DNA of 64,000 nt from Roseburia sp. AM59-24XD (GCF_003478445.1 NZ_QUET01000004.1:1-64000), one strand, 5' to 3'; shown: positions 52,616-63,613, numbered from the stretch's first letter. A program made the numbers and translations. Notes: generated from the letters alone by a model not told the origin.

Positions 52616-55145
52616 TGGGGAAGACTGATGAGAAGATACAGGAATACAGCCCGTTCAAAATAGGGGGAATATTTAGTGTTATTGGAATCCTGTTTCTTGT
52701 AATTGTGTATGGGGCGGTGACAAATGCTGAGTGCAGTCAGGTAAAGAAAAATGCGGAGACAACACTGCAGTTTGTGCGTTCACTGTGCCGCAAATACGAT
52801 GATTATCGGCTTGGAAATCTGACAAGAGACCTTCAGACAGTGATCAATAAATCAAGGACCTTAAGTTCATATGTGAAGGAGACTCAGGCATCGTTAGAAG
52901 AATATACGGATATGCAGGATCTAACGGGAATCTGTATTCTGGATGCGGATGCGAAGGTGGTACTCCGGTCGGGACAGCGTCCGCTGGAGGAGAAAGCACT
53001 TCTTAAGGCGATCCGTAAGGAGAGTAATCTGAAAAGCATTATTCAGGATTCCAGGAAAACCTATGCGGATCAGATCGAGCTGGAGGGACGTTATTATAAT
53101 TATGCGCTGGTGGCAAGAACGAAAAAGCCCGGTGTGATCCTGTGTTACGATGATATTACGAGGACGATTGCAGATAAGAATGAACTTTCGCTTGGCTCAC
53201 TTCTGGCGGGGGATACCTTTGAGGGTGATGCACAGATCATAGTAACAGATGGAAAAACGGTTGTCGGAACCAATGTATCCGATCTGCAGGGACTTGCGGT
53301 GGATCAATGTCCGGTCATCAGTGCTTACGGACAGGACAAGGTGCAGAACGACGGGAAATTGTTTGAACTGCGTGACAGCGGGAAAAGCTGGTACGGAAAG
53401 CAAGAGTTTTATCGCAGCTATTATTTATATGTTTTTTACAGTGACAAGAATGTTTTTGCCAATCGTATCTATTATATGCTGATCGCATGTGCGGGATACA
53501 TGGTGGTATGTGTGCTGCTTGCCAATTTGCTGGAGCATACCAGAAAGCTGCGTCTTAAACATATGGAGAAGGAGTATCATCTGGTCAGCACGATCGCCAG
53601 TATCTATGAGGCCAATCTGCTGATACACCTGAAGGAGGATAGCTGGGAGGCGGTTGTAAAGTCTGAGCGTTTCAGTGAGGTGATTGATGGAACGCCATCG
53701 GCAAGAGAGATGTTAAAGGTATTTACGGACAGACTGGTACAGGATACATATCAGGAGGGCTTTACGAGCTTTGCAGAGCTTGATACGCTGGATGAACGCC
53801 TCGTGGGAAGACATTTATCGGATATTCATATGAGAGCAAGCAGGGGCACTGGTATCTGTCGCTGTTCATTCCGCAGAGAGATGCCGGGGGAAGCCTGCAG
53901 TCTGTGATGTTGGTATTTCGCAATGTAACGGATCAGAAGAGAAAGGAAATGGAGTATCAGAAGCAGCTTCGTGTGACAGCGGAGGAAGCGAAACGTGCCG
54001 ATGATGCCAAGACAGATTTCCTGCGCCGGATGAGTCACGATATCCGCACGCCGATCAACGGCATCCGTGGTATGGTAGAGATCGGAAAGTCCTGTGAGAA
54101 GGATGTGCAGAAAACGGATGAGTGCTATGATAAGATCCTTGGGGCGTCTGATTTCCTGCTGGATCTGGTCAATAACGTGCTGGATATGAGTAAGCTGGAG
54201 GCGGGAGAGATCGCAATGGAGCATAAGCCGTTTGATCTTAAGGAGCTTATGAAGGATTCGCTTCTGGTGGTGGAAAGTCAGGCGGCACAGCACGGAATCA
54301 CGATCCACAGGGATGCAGCAGAGGGCGATTACTGGCATTTTGTGGGAAGCCCGCTTCACCTGAAGCAGATTTTCCAGAATATTGTTTCTAATGCGATCAA
54401 ATACAATAAAGAAAATGGTTCCGTCCGTGTATGGTGCCGCCAGTTGTCCGTGGATGCCGGATATGCGACCTTTGAATTTGGCTGTGAGGATACAGGAATC
54501 GGTATGAGTCAGGAGTTTCAGAAGCATGCCTTTGATACCTTTGCACAGGAGTCGGATGCTGTCAGGACAACCTATTCCGGATCGGGACTTGGACTTCCGA
54601 TCGCCAAAAAGCTGGTAGAACATATGGGAGGTACCATTTCCTTTGTCAGTGAGCAGGGGAAGGGAACAACCTTTACGGTTCATCTGCCGCTGCAGATTGA
54701 CCGGAAATATTGTAGCGGGGAAGGTGAATCAAAGACCGGCGATGTATCCATTCAGGATCTCCGCGTGCTTTTAGTGGAGGATAACGAACTGAATATGGAG
54801 ATTGCAGAATATATGCTGACCGACAAGGGTGCTGTTGTGACGAAGGCATATAATGGCAGGGAAGCACTGGAGAAGTTTGAAGCGTCAGACCCCGGCAGCT
54901 TTGATGTGATCCTGATGGATATTATGATGCCGGAGATGGACGGCCTGGAGACAACAAAAGCGATCCGCGGTCTGTCAAGAGAGGATGCCGGAAGTGTTCC
55001 GATCATCGCCATGTCCGCCAATGCCTTTGCAGATGATATTACAAGGAGCAAGGCGGCAGGTATGAATGCCCATCTTTCAAAGCCGCTTGATTTCGAGGAG
55101 TTATTCCGGACGATTAAACGGTATGGCGGTGCCGGGGCATCGTAA
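52615..55145 (+). CDS. Hybrid sensor histidine kinase with receiver domain, one frameshift
   Basis: About 844 residues when corrected. Two membrane helices (about 19-39 and 285-305) enclose a Cache-like extracellular domain. A PAS-like region follows, then HisKA with His in SHDIRTPINGIRG, HATPase (NIVSNAIKYN, GSGLGLPIAK) and a C-terminal receiver with Asp in LMDIMMPEMDG and Lys in LSKPLD. The frame breaks near 53838: with one more A the text continues KQGHWYLSLFIPQRDAGGSL. The second part alone starts at ATG 53904. Coupled to the binding lipoprotein upstream. The output regulator is not in the window. Confidence 0.88.
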
Positions 55146-55179
55146 GGAATATTAATAACGAAAAGCATATCAGAAATAA

Positions 55180-55220
55180 AATACAGGCAGAATGGTAAAG
55201 CTTACCGTTCTGCCTGTATT
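55180..55220. terminator. Bidirectional terminator
   Basis: AATACAGGCAGAATGGTAA pairs with TTACCGTTCTGCCTGTATT around a three-base loop. Confidence 0.88.
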
Positions 55221-55240
55221 GATCTAAGTCCTTCTGAACC

Positions 55241-56185
55241 CTAAGGTCTGGATCTGCCCCAGTAGCCTTCGATCGCTTCCCGGTTCAGGTTTTCACCGAT
55301 GACGATCAGGATCGCCTGGCCGACAGCAATCGGATGGATCTGCGTCTGTTTTAGCGTTGCATTGACAGCAATCCAGCTTTCATCCGGAAGTTTCTGGAAG
55401 CCCTTGATCCGGAAGACTTTGCCGCAGGCGGGGTCATTTAATATTTCGCGGCAGGACTTTTGAAGAAAATCTTCGGTAAATTCCATATTCATAAAATAAA
55501 GGCTGTCATAGGTCTTCTGACTGTCCATCCAGAGCTTGGCGTAATCGGCACCGTGATATCCACTGCTCATGATCTGACGGAAATCCTGTGTGGTCAGATC
55601 GGTCCAGTCCTTTTGGAAAACAGTCTGTCCGGCGGGAAGCGTCATATGAAGCTCATTCATAACACCGGTTACGAACCGTCTGGTCTCTTCAAGCTGCACC
55701 GGTGAAACCTCCTGCACATGACTGTAGAGGACGGTACCGGCTTGTGCCGTCTGTGATGCCAGAATATAGCGGGAGTCTTTAGAGAGCTCCTGATCCGGAG
55801 CTGCATCGATGATCGTGATCACATTGCCGATTGCATACCAGCGGTCTAAAGGCTCCTCATGGAGGGCATCAAAGAATTCGTCCATATCAAAGATGCCTGA
55901 GGGCTCCACCAGTACACGGTCGTAGCCGCACATTCCCATCGCAATCAGCTTTGTTTTAAAACGTCTGCGGTGGCAGTCGGCATCACAGCCGCCGGCGACC
56001 ATCTCCAGAGTACAGTTGTCACCGAGGATATCCTGCAGCAGCAGGGCATCGACATTGACTGCACCAAAATCATTTTCCAGTATTCCGATGTTCAGCCCCT
56101 GATCGATCAGATATTTCGCATATCTGCGGATAAACGTTGTCTTGCCGGAGCCGAGAAATCCCGTGATCAAATCAATCTGAATCAT
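55241..56185 (-). CDS. CobW/P47K-family GTP-binding protein (metallochaperone type)
   Basis: 314 residues from the ATG at 56185 (RBS AGAGG); the frame stays open further upstream but without an RBS. Walker A is GFLGSGKTT near residue 9, then LENDFGAVNVDALLL, VEPSGI, and a C-terminal CobW_C-like domain. The family inserts or delivers metals such as zinc or cobalt. The usual GGC-x-CC metal motif is changed to GGCDADC, keeping two Cys. Partner unknown. Confidence 0.88.
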   Translation of the reverse strand: MIQIDLITGFLGSGKTTFIRRYAKYLIDQGLNIGILENDFGAVNVDALLLQDILGDNCTLEMVAGGCDADCHRRRFKTKLIAMGMCGYDRVLVEPSGIFDMDEFFDALHEEPLDRWYAIGNVITIIDAAPDQELSKDSRYILASQTAQAGTVLYSHVQEVSPVQLEETRRFVTGVMNELHMTLPAGQTVFQKDWTDLTTQDFRQIMSSGYHGADYAKLWMDSQKTYDSLYFMNMEFTEDFLQKSCREILNDPACGKVFRIKGFQKLPDESWIAVNATLKQTQIHPIAVGQAILIVIGENLNREAIEGYWGRSRP

Positions 56186-56339
56186 AGTTGCAACCTCTTT
56201 TCTGTCTGTTTGTGGACAGTTTATCACAGATGTCCTTAAAAAGCATCTTTTATTCTGTGTATCATGATAGATATTATCGGCATATTCTTTTCTAATATGA
56301 GACTTTTTCATGATTATATAAAAAAATTCACAAAACGAC

Positions 56340-56368
56340 TTGTCTCGATAAAATAATACCATTATAAT
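56340..56368 (+). promoter_or_regulatory. Promoter of the large HD-GYP sensor gene
   Basis: TTGTCT (56340-56345), 17-base spacer, TATAAT (56363-56368). Confidence 0.7.
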
Positions 56369-56407
56369 TATCGTAATTAAGAGAAGAATGAACAAATAGA
56401 AAGAGGT

Positions 56408-59400
56408 ATGAAAATGCAGCATAAAAAGAACTACGAAATAAGTCTATTCGTAATCGGATGCATTCTGATCAACTGTATCGGCAAGTATGCGGCAGCAAAG
56501 ATGCAGCTTCCGCTCTGGCTGGATTCCTTTGGCACAGTCTGCAGTGCGTATGCACTGGGACCGGTGTGCGGTGGAATCGTCGGTGCAGCGACGAATGTGA
56601 TCTACGGTTTTTCCCATCCGGTTTCCTGTATCTATGCCATCACCAATGTGGCACTTGGGATTCTGGTAGGACACTGCGCGGCAAGGGGATATCTGCAGAA
56701 TCTGTTCCGGACGATGACACTCAGCTTTCTGGTTACCGTGGTGTCGGTGGCAGTATCGGTTCCGTTAAATATCCTTTTCTCCGATGGCAGAACCGGGAAT
56801 ATCTGGGGAGACGGTGTGATCGATCTGCTTGGACAGATGGGACTGATCCATTGGCTCTGTTATGTGATTGGAGAGTTTTACGTGGACTTTTTGGATAAGG
56901 TTGTGACGCTGGTGGCGTTTTTTGCCGTGCTGAAGCTGTTTCATGACCGGAGACAGAGAAAGCAGGAGACAAAGAATCCGAAGATACGTCCGAATCATGT
57001 GAAGACGGGAATCTTTGCAGGAATCCTTGTTCTGCTTGCCGCATGGCAGCCGGGCTGTGACATGAAGGCGGCAGCAGAAGAGCGTTATAACACATATGTC
57101 CAGACGATATATAACGATGGAAACGGGCTGCCGGGTGGCAAGGCGAATGATATTGCCCAGACAAAGGACGGTATCCTGTGGATCGGAACTTATGGCGGAC
57201 TGTACCGCTACAATGGAAGCAGCTTTCGATGGATGAATGAATACGAGTCGGTCAAAAATGTCAACTGCCTTTATACGGATGAGGCAGGAAGACTCTGGAT
57301 CGGAACAAATGACAGTGGTGTTTCGATCAGCATTAATGAAGAAATTTCCAATGTTATAGATTCCATGCACGGACTTCCCTCTGATTCGGTGCGATGCATT
57401 ACAGAAAATTCCGATGGAACTTTTTACATCGGTACAACGGATGCGCTTGCCGTTGTATCCTTATCCGGTGGTCTGGCAGTTACGGATATGATCCCGGAGA
57501 TCACCTATGCCAGAAGTCTTTCGGCGGATCAGGCAGGTCATGTGGCTGCAGTTACGGATGAGGGAGGTCTGTACCTTCTCCGTAACGGAGAGATCATCGC
57601 ACAGTGGGAGAAAAGACCGATGCAGGCAGCATATTCCTGTTGTATGTTTGACCAGTCCGGCAAGCTGTATGTTGGAAGAACCGACAATGTGATCGAGGTC
57701 TATGAACCCTCCGGCAAGATCTGGAAGAACACGCAGGTGATCAAATGCGGTTCCTTGTCCAATATTAAGTCATTAAACCGCTCCGAGGATGGTGAGATCT
57801 TTATTTGTGCGGACAATGGAGCCGGTTATCTGAATGCAAAGAATGTTTATCAGGATATCAATACCAACAAGTTTAACAGCTCGATCGATCACATGCTGAT
57901 CGATTATCAGGGAAACCTCTGGTTTACCTCATCAAGACTTGGTCTGTTTCGGATGTGTAAGTCTGTGTTTACGGAGATATTTACTGAGGTGGGACTGGAT
58001 GAGGATGTCGTAAATACCGTGACAAAGTGGGACGGTAATCTGTATTTTGGTACAGACAGTGGTCTTGACATTGTAAATGGACGTATGACGGAGGTTCGGG
58101 AGAATGCACTGACAAGAAAACTGCAGGGCATCCGGATACGCTGTCTGATGGTGGACAGCCGCAACCATCTGTGGATCTGTACCTCCGGTTCCGGTGTGCT
58201 GGAGCTTGCCACGGATGGAACCATGCACAGCTATACAGAGAAGGAAGGGCTGCTCGGCGATAAGTTCAGAACTGCGATGGAGCTCACGGATGGAACCATT
58301 GCTCTGGCGGGCGACATCGGCATCAGTTTTGTCAAAAACGAAAAGATCACAGGAACGATCGGCACAGAGAATGGTCTTGCTAATCCAAAGGTGCTCTGTA
58401 TGCTGGAGCAGAAGGACGGAAGTATCCTGGCAGGAACAGACGGTAATGGTATTGCACTGATCCGCAATCGGAAGGTGGTTTCGCATTACAAGAAGACAAA
58501 CGGCTTAAGCTCCGGAGTTGTACTCAGAATGGTTCCGGATACCGATAACGGAGGTATTTTCGTGATCACGAGCAACAGTCTGTGCTTCATGAAAAAGGAT
58601 CAGATCCGCGAGCTGAAGAATTTCCCGTATTATAATAATTTCGATATGGTTGAGGGAAATAAGGGGGAGGTTTTTGTGCTCAGTTCAGCCGGTATCTATG
58701 TTGTAGATAAGAAGAAGCTGGAAAACGGAGAGAAGTTAGATTATGATCTGTTAAATGCCACAAAGGGTCTGCAGGAGTCGTTGACGCCAAATGCATGGAA
58801 TTATATTGACGAGAACGATAATCTCTATATTTCCGGTGGCTTTGGTGCGGTATATATGAATATCAATGATTACAATTCACACAATTTCTCGTACCGTATG
58901 CTGATGAAGTCGATCCGGCTGGACGGGGAGACATCTTATGTGGAGCGAGGAGAGGTCTTTCATATTCCGAGAGGCGTGTCACATATCGAGATCGTACCGG
59001 AAGTAGTCAATTACTCGATCAACGATCCGTATGTACGGGTATGGCTGGAGGGCTTTGACAAGGAGCCGGTCATTGTTGCTCAGAGTGAACTGAAAAATAT
59101 TGTGTACACCAATCTGCCGACAGGAGACTATGTTTTCCACATGGCGGTGTACGATAACCAGAAAGCAAAGGTGATCGAGGAAAGCACCTATCCGATCGTA
59201 AAGGACAAAGAAATCTATGATCACTGGTGGTTTTATGTTTATTACGGTGCCGTCCTCGTTTTGACGATCGCATATCTGACCTGGCTGATCGTAAGAACAC
59301 AGATCCAGAAGAAGCTGAATCTGCAGAAGAAGGAGCTGGAGCTTGCAAAGAACCAGATCCAGATGGGAAATGAGACGATCATCACGATTGCGAGAACGGT

Positions 59401-59968
59401 CGATGCCAAGGATGAAAATACCAGTCAACATTCCCAGCGTGTATCGGAATACTCTGTTATGATCGCAGAAAAGCTCGGATACGATAAGGAGGATCTGGAG
59501 GTGCTGCGAAAAACAGCATTGCTGCATGATATCGGAAAGATCGCGATTCCGGATCGTATCTTAAATAAAGCAGGCCGCCTGACCGATGAGGAATACGATG
59601 TGATGAAGTCCCATGTGATCCGGGGAGCAGAGATCTTAAAGAATTTTACGTTTATAGAGCATGTGGATGAGGGGGCACTGTACCATCATGAGCGGTATGA
59701 CGGCAGAGGCTATGTGAATGGGCTGAAGGGAGAACAGATTCCGCTAAATGCGCGGATCATCGGTATTGCTGATGCCTTTGATGCGATGACAGCCAATCGT
59801 GTGTACCGCAAAAAGCTGGATCTTGATTTTGTGTTAAACGAACTGGAGAAGGGCAAGGGAACTCAGTTTGATCCCAAGCTTGTGGAGATCCTGTTAGGTC
59901 TTCTGGAGGATGGAACGATCGATGTAGAGAGTCTGTACGGCAGAAAAGATATTCTGGAACAGTCATAA
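56408..59968 (+). CDS. Giant sensor: ECF-S-like membrane domain, regulator beta-propeller, Y_Y_Y domain and HD-GYP phosphodiesterase
   Basis: 1,186 residues. Residues 1-190 hold about six helices resembling an ECF-transporter substrate-binding (S) component. A further helix (about 200-218) leads to a two-component-regulator propeller (about 230-800) with repeated G-x-LWIGT-x-GGLY and D-x-x-G-x-LWF units, a Y_Y_Y-like Ig domain (about 820-940), a membrane helix (about 945-970), a coiled segment, and HD-GYP (HDIGK near 1040; HHERYDGRGY near 1100). It probably lowers cyclic di-GMP in response to an external or membrane ligand. The next gene encodes a BMP-type binding protein. Confidence 0.85.
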   Translation: MKMQHKKNYEISLFVIGCILINCIGKYAAAKMQLPLWLDSFGTVCSAYALGPVCGGIVGAATNVIYGFSHPVSCIYAITNVALGILVGHCAARGYLQNLFRTMTLSFLVTVVSVAVSVPLNILFSDGRTGNIWGDGVIDLLGQMGLIHWLCYVIGEFYVDFLDKVVTLVAFFAVLKLFHDRRQRKQETKNPKIRPNHVKTGIFAGILVLLAAWQPGCDMKAAAEERYNTYVQTIYNDGNGLPGGKANDIAQTKDGILWIGTYGGLYRYNGSSFRWMNEYESVKNVNCLYTDEAGRLWIGTNDSGVSISINEEISNVIDSMHGLPSDSVRCITENSDGTFYIGTTDALAVVSLSGGLAVTDMIPEITYARSLSADQAGHVAAVTDEGGLYLLRNGEIIAQWEKRPMQAAYSCCMFDQSGKLYVGRTDNVIEVYEPSGKIWKNTQVIKCGSLSNIKSLNRSEDGEIFICADNGAGYLNAKNVYQDINTNKFNSSIDHMLIDYQGNLWFTSSRLGLFRMCKSVFTEIFTEVGLDEDVVNTVTKWDGNLYFGTDSGLDIVNGRMTEVRENALTRKLQGIRIRCLMVDSRNHLWICTSGSGVLELATDGTMHSYTEKEGLLGDKFRTAMELTDGTIALAGDIGISFVKNEKITGTIGTENGLANPKVLCMLEQKDGSILAGTDGNGIALIRNRKVVSHYKKTNGLSSGVVLRMVPDTDNGGIFVITSNSLCFMKKDQIRELKNFPYYNNFDMVEGNKGEVFVLSSAGIYVVDKKKLENGEKLDYDLLNATKGLQESLTPNAWNYIDENDNLYISGGFGAVYMNINDYNSHNFSYRMLMKSIRLDGETSYVERGEVFHIPRGVSHIEIVPEVVNYSINDPYVRVWLEGFDKEPVIVAQSELKNIVYTNLPTGDYVFHMAVYDNQKAKVIEESTYPIVKDKEIYDHWWFYVYYGAVLVLTIAYLTWLIVRTQIQKKLNLQKKELELAKNQIQMGNETIITIARTVDAKDENTSQHSQRVSEYSVMIAEKLGYDKEDLEVLRKTALLHDIGKIAIPDRILNKAGRLTDEEYDVMKSHVIRGAEILKNFTFIEHVDEGALYHHERYDGRGYVNGLKGEQIPLNARIIGIADAFDAMTANRVYRKKLDLDFVLNELEKGKGTQFDPKLVEILLGLLEDGTIDVESLYGRKDILEQS

Positions 59969-59986
59969 AAGAAAGAGAGGCATGGT

Positions 59987-61180
59987 ATGAAGAGAATATA
60001 TTTGATCACATTTAGCAGCGCACTGCTCGTTGTACTGGCGGCGTTCTGCCTTCATGTACTGATGCGGGATGACACAAAGCAAAGAAAGATCACTATCGGC
60101 TTTGTCTATGTGGGAGATACCAGTACCGCCTATACGGGCAATTTTGTCAAGGCGCAGAGGGCAGTTGAAAAGAAATACGCCGGGCAGGTGAAGACGATCC
60201 CGAAGTTTAATGTGACAGAGGGAAGCGAGGAGAGTATTTTGCAGGAGCTGGTGGATGATGGCTGTGATATGATCTTTACGACAAGCTTTGCGTTTGGAGA
60301 AAAAGCAAAGGAATGGGCAGGAAAGTATCCGAAGGTGCAGTTCTGCCAGTCGACCTGTGCCAATGCCAACGATAAGCCGGTTTATAAAAATTATCACACA
60401 TATATGGGAGCAATCTATGAAGGAAGATATATCTCCGGTGTGGCAGCGGGCATGAAATTAAAGCAGCTGATTGATGAGGGAACCATTACGAAGGAGCAGG
60501 CAAAGGTCGGATATGTCGGAGCATATCCGTATGCGGAGGTAATCTCCGGATATACGGCATTTTTCCTCGGTGTGCGATCCATTGTGCCACAGGCACAGAT
60601 GACCGTAAAGTACACAAACACATGGGGAAGCTATGCCTTAGAGAAGAAATGTGCCTCCGGGCTGATCCGTGAGGGCTGCGTGATCATATCACAGCATTCC
60701 GATACGACAGGACCGGCGGTAGCGTGTGAAGAGGTCAAGGGAGAAAAAATCGTGTATCATGTCGGTTATAATCAGAGTATGGCGGATGTGGCGCCGACAA
60801 CGTATCTTACCGGGTGCAGGATCAACTGGGAACCGTACATTTCCTCTGCCGTGCAGGCAGTCATTGAGAACCGGGATATTGAAAATGAGGAGAATGCGAC
60901 CGTAAATGGAAATGATGCCGGAGCAGGTTTTGATCAGGGGTGGGTGCAGATGCTGGAATTGAATGAGCTGATCGCCGCACCCGGAACCAGGGAAAAGATA
61001 GACTCTTTGATACACCGGTTTGAGCAGAAGAAGGTACATGTATTTCAGGGGGATTATATCGGGGTGGATCCGGAGGATGACACGGATCAGATCTCCTTGA
61101 AAAAGGAATATAAAGAGAATGAAAAGAGCTCGGCACCGACATTCCATTATGTGCTGAAAGATGTCATAAAGATTGAATAG
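59987..61180 (+). CDS. BMP-family (nucleoside-type) substrate-binding protein
   Basis: 397 residues. An N-terminal membrane segment (about 4-26, ending AAFC, not a clean lipobox) is followed by a BMP/PnrA-like fold (ITIGFVYVGDTSTAYTGNF, DMIFTTSFAFGEKA, YMGAIYEGRYISGVAAG, VGYVGAYPY). BMP proteins bind purine nucleosides or similar ligands for ABC uptake. No permease or ATPase follows. It is 18 bases after the giant HD-GYP sensor, whose N-terminus looks like an uptake component, so the pair may sense rather than import a ligand. Confidence 0.85.
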   Translation: MKRIYLITFSSALLVVLAAFCLHVLMRDDTKQRKITIGFVYVGDTSTAYTGNFVKAQRAVEKKYAGQVKTIPKFNVTEGSEESILQELVDDGCDMIFTTSFAFGEKAKEWAGKYPKVQFCQSTCANANDKPVYKNYHTYMGAIYEGRYISGVAAGMKLKQLIDEGTITKEQAKVGYVGAYPYAEVISGYTAFFLGVRSIVPQAQMTVKYTNTWGSYALEKKCASGLIREGCVIISQHSDTTGPAVACEEVKGEKIVYHVGYNQSMADVAPTTYLTGCRINWEPYISSAVQAVIENRDIENEENATVNGNDAGAGFDQGWVQMLELNELIAAPGTREKIDSLIHRFEQKKVHVFQGDYIGVDPEDDTDQISLKKEYKENEKSSAPTFHYVLKDVIKIE

Positions 61181-61195
61181 AAAGCGGTGTTTTAT

Positions 61196-61224
61196 TTGTA
61201 AAAATGTTACAAATACGATATAAT
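61196..61224 (+). promoter_or_regulatory. Promoter and overlapping inverted repeat of the cellulase gene
   Basis: TTGTAA (61196-61201), 17-base spacer, TATAAT (61219-61224). TTTGTAA AAATG TTACAAA (61195-61213) is a perfect 7-bp inverted repeat over the -35 box, a likely repressor site. A leader hairpin GAACCGG/CCGGTTC follows near 61259-61282. Confidence 0.65.
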
Positions 61225-61316
61225 ATACTCGAAGGAAAAAGTAAATCATTTTATCACGAACCGGCACGCATAGACCGGTTCCGGTAGTTTATGGGAAAGG
61301 AAGGAACAGTTATATT

Positions 61317-63522
61317 ATGCGAAAAAGCAGAAAACTAATGGCAGTTCTGATGTCTGCTGCAATGATGGTTTCAGGACTGAGTGGGGTAAGTGTCCCGGCA
61401 AAGGCAGCAAAGAAAACGCCTGTCCGTCTGAATAAGACAAGCGTATCAGTCAAAAAGGGCAGGAAGGTGACCTTAAAGGTCAAGAAGAACAAAACGGTAA
61501 AGGTAAAATCCTGCAAATGGACCAGCAAGAAGAAAGCCATTGCAGTGGTTTCAAGGAAGGGCGTTGTTACCGGAAAAAAGGTCGGTAAGACAACCATCAC
61601 TGCAGCAGTAAAGTATCAGATCAGGGGTAATAAAAAGCTTAAGACAAAGAAATTAAACTGTAAGGTCACGGTGAAGGCTGCAGCAGTGAAAGCGTCGCAG
61701 ACACCGGCAGCACCGGCAAGCTCTGCGGCAGTGACAGCACCAACACAGACACCGGCAGCTTCGGCAGCAGCACCGACAATCATACCTACGGTTGTTCCGA
61801 GCACAGCACCGACACCGAATCCGGACAAGTCTAAGAACGGCATCCGCAAGTATGATGACGGTCAGATGGACAAGACAATGACAGCACCGGAGCTTATGCA
61901 GAAGATGGGACAGGGATGGAACCTTGGTAATACACTGGAAAGCTGCGGCATTGATACCAGCGAACTTCAGCCGTCAGAGATCACACCGACGGTATATGAG
62001 ACAGGCTGGGGCAGCCGGAGACAACCTACAAGATGATCACGGCGGTTAAGAAATGTGGCTTTAACACCGTTCGTATTCCGGTAGCATGGTCTAATATGAT
62101 GCCGGATGACGGTACATATACGATCAATGACGCATATTTTAATCGTGTTGAGACAGTAATGAACTACTGCTTTAGAAATGATATGTACGTTGTTCTCAAT
62201 ATTCACTATGACAGTGCATGGTGGGGCATGTTTGGCGCCGCTGACAGCGAGGGCAATGCGAGAGAGGATGTCCGTAAGGAGGCCTGGAAGAAGTATGAGG
62301 CAATCTGGACACAGATCGCAGAGCGTTACGGTGAGTATGGAGATCATCTGATCTTCGAGTCAGCGAATGAGGAGTTAAGTGATTTTGTCGGCGGAGATAA
62401 TCTGGGTCTTAACACGAAGTACGAGGGAGTACAGGGAAATCTCACCAATGATGAGGCATATGAAGTGACAAACCGGATCAACCAGAAGTTTGTTGAGATC
62501 GTGCGTAACAGCTCAGATAAGCTTTTCTGTGAGAACAACAAGTACAGACAGCTTCTGATCGCCGGCTTTGCAACCGATCTGGACAAGACCTGCGATGAAC
62601 GTTTTAGATGCCGACCGATACCGTAGCAGAGAATGGTCAGACAAAGCTCAGCGTTTCTATTCATTATTATTCACCATATGGCTGGGGAATCTTAGAGGAT
62701 AAGACGAATGCGGATTATCAGGGAAGCTGGGGGTCACAGGAGGATTACGATTATCTTCATTCACAGTTTGACAAGCTAAAGAAATTCTCCGACAATGGCT
62801 ATGGAATCATTATCGGAGAGTACGGCTTTGGTAATACCGACAAAAAGGGCATTCCGGCATATGTGAAGGAAGTTATGACATACGGTAAGAAGATCGGAGC
62901 AACTCCGGTTCTCTGGAACAATTCCGTATTTGACCGCTACGATGGTGTAATCTGCTTTAAGGATTTTGCACAGATGCTTGAGGAGGTAACGGGAGCAACA
63001 AATGTTCCTTTGGAAGAGGGCGCTGTTGACACAGGAACAATGCTGGTTGAGAAGCTAAGCGATGCAGATGTAGCCAAGATGAAGGTTGTTGCATCCTGGG
63101 AAGGAATCTGGAGCCGTACCAACAACAAAGGAATTACGGCAGATGGTAAGCCGGATCTTTCTCTGGGCGAGGTTGGTAACTTTGAGACAACAAGCTGCAG
63201 TGATGGTCTGACCGTTCAGTCCAACAAGTGGTTCTGGCAGTTGTTTTTGACCTATGACTGGTCGAAATTAAAGAAGCCGGCGATCCGTGTGACAATGGCT
63301 TCCGATGAACTGAGCAGCAAGGCGGATTTCCAGTTTGCATACTGCAAGGGTAAGGATATCAATGCAACTCACTTTGACACAATGGATCACGCAGAGTATA
63401 ATGAGGCAGTGCTTGCACTTAGTGCAGAGAAGCTTGCCGGTGTCAAAAACTGGATTGAGTTCTCCTCTCCGACAGAGGGAGCATCGATTACCAAGATTGA
63501 GATTCTGGATCTGGCAGAATAA
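61317..63522 (+). CDS. Secreted GH5 endoglucanase (cellulase) with N-terminal Ig-like domain, two frameshifts
   Basis: About 736 residues when corrected. The signal peptide ends near AKA/AKK. A Big_2-like domain (about 33-125) and a Pro/Thr/Ala linker (125-175) lead to the GH5 catalytic domain: GQGWNLGNTLES, FNTVRIPVAW, LNIHYD, acid/base Glu in FESANEEL and nucleophile Glu in IIGEYGFGN. A C-terminal beta domain (about 560-736) may bind glucan. The frame breaks at about 62012 (one C missing) and about 62606 (one A missing). It cuts beta-1,4-glucan outside the cell. Confidence 0.88.
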
Positions 63523-63566
63523 GAACTTTCCAAGTAGAATACGATTCATAAGATTTTTTTAATGAT

Positions 63567-63613
63567 AAAGATCATCTTTTGTCCGGTGATACCGGATGGA
63601 AGATGATCTTTTT
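63567..63613 (+). terminator. Terminator after the cellulase gene
   Basis: AAAGATCATCTT and AAGATGATCTTT form the outer stem, TCCGGT/ACCGGA an inner stem, followed by TTTTT. Confidence 0.88.
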
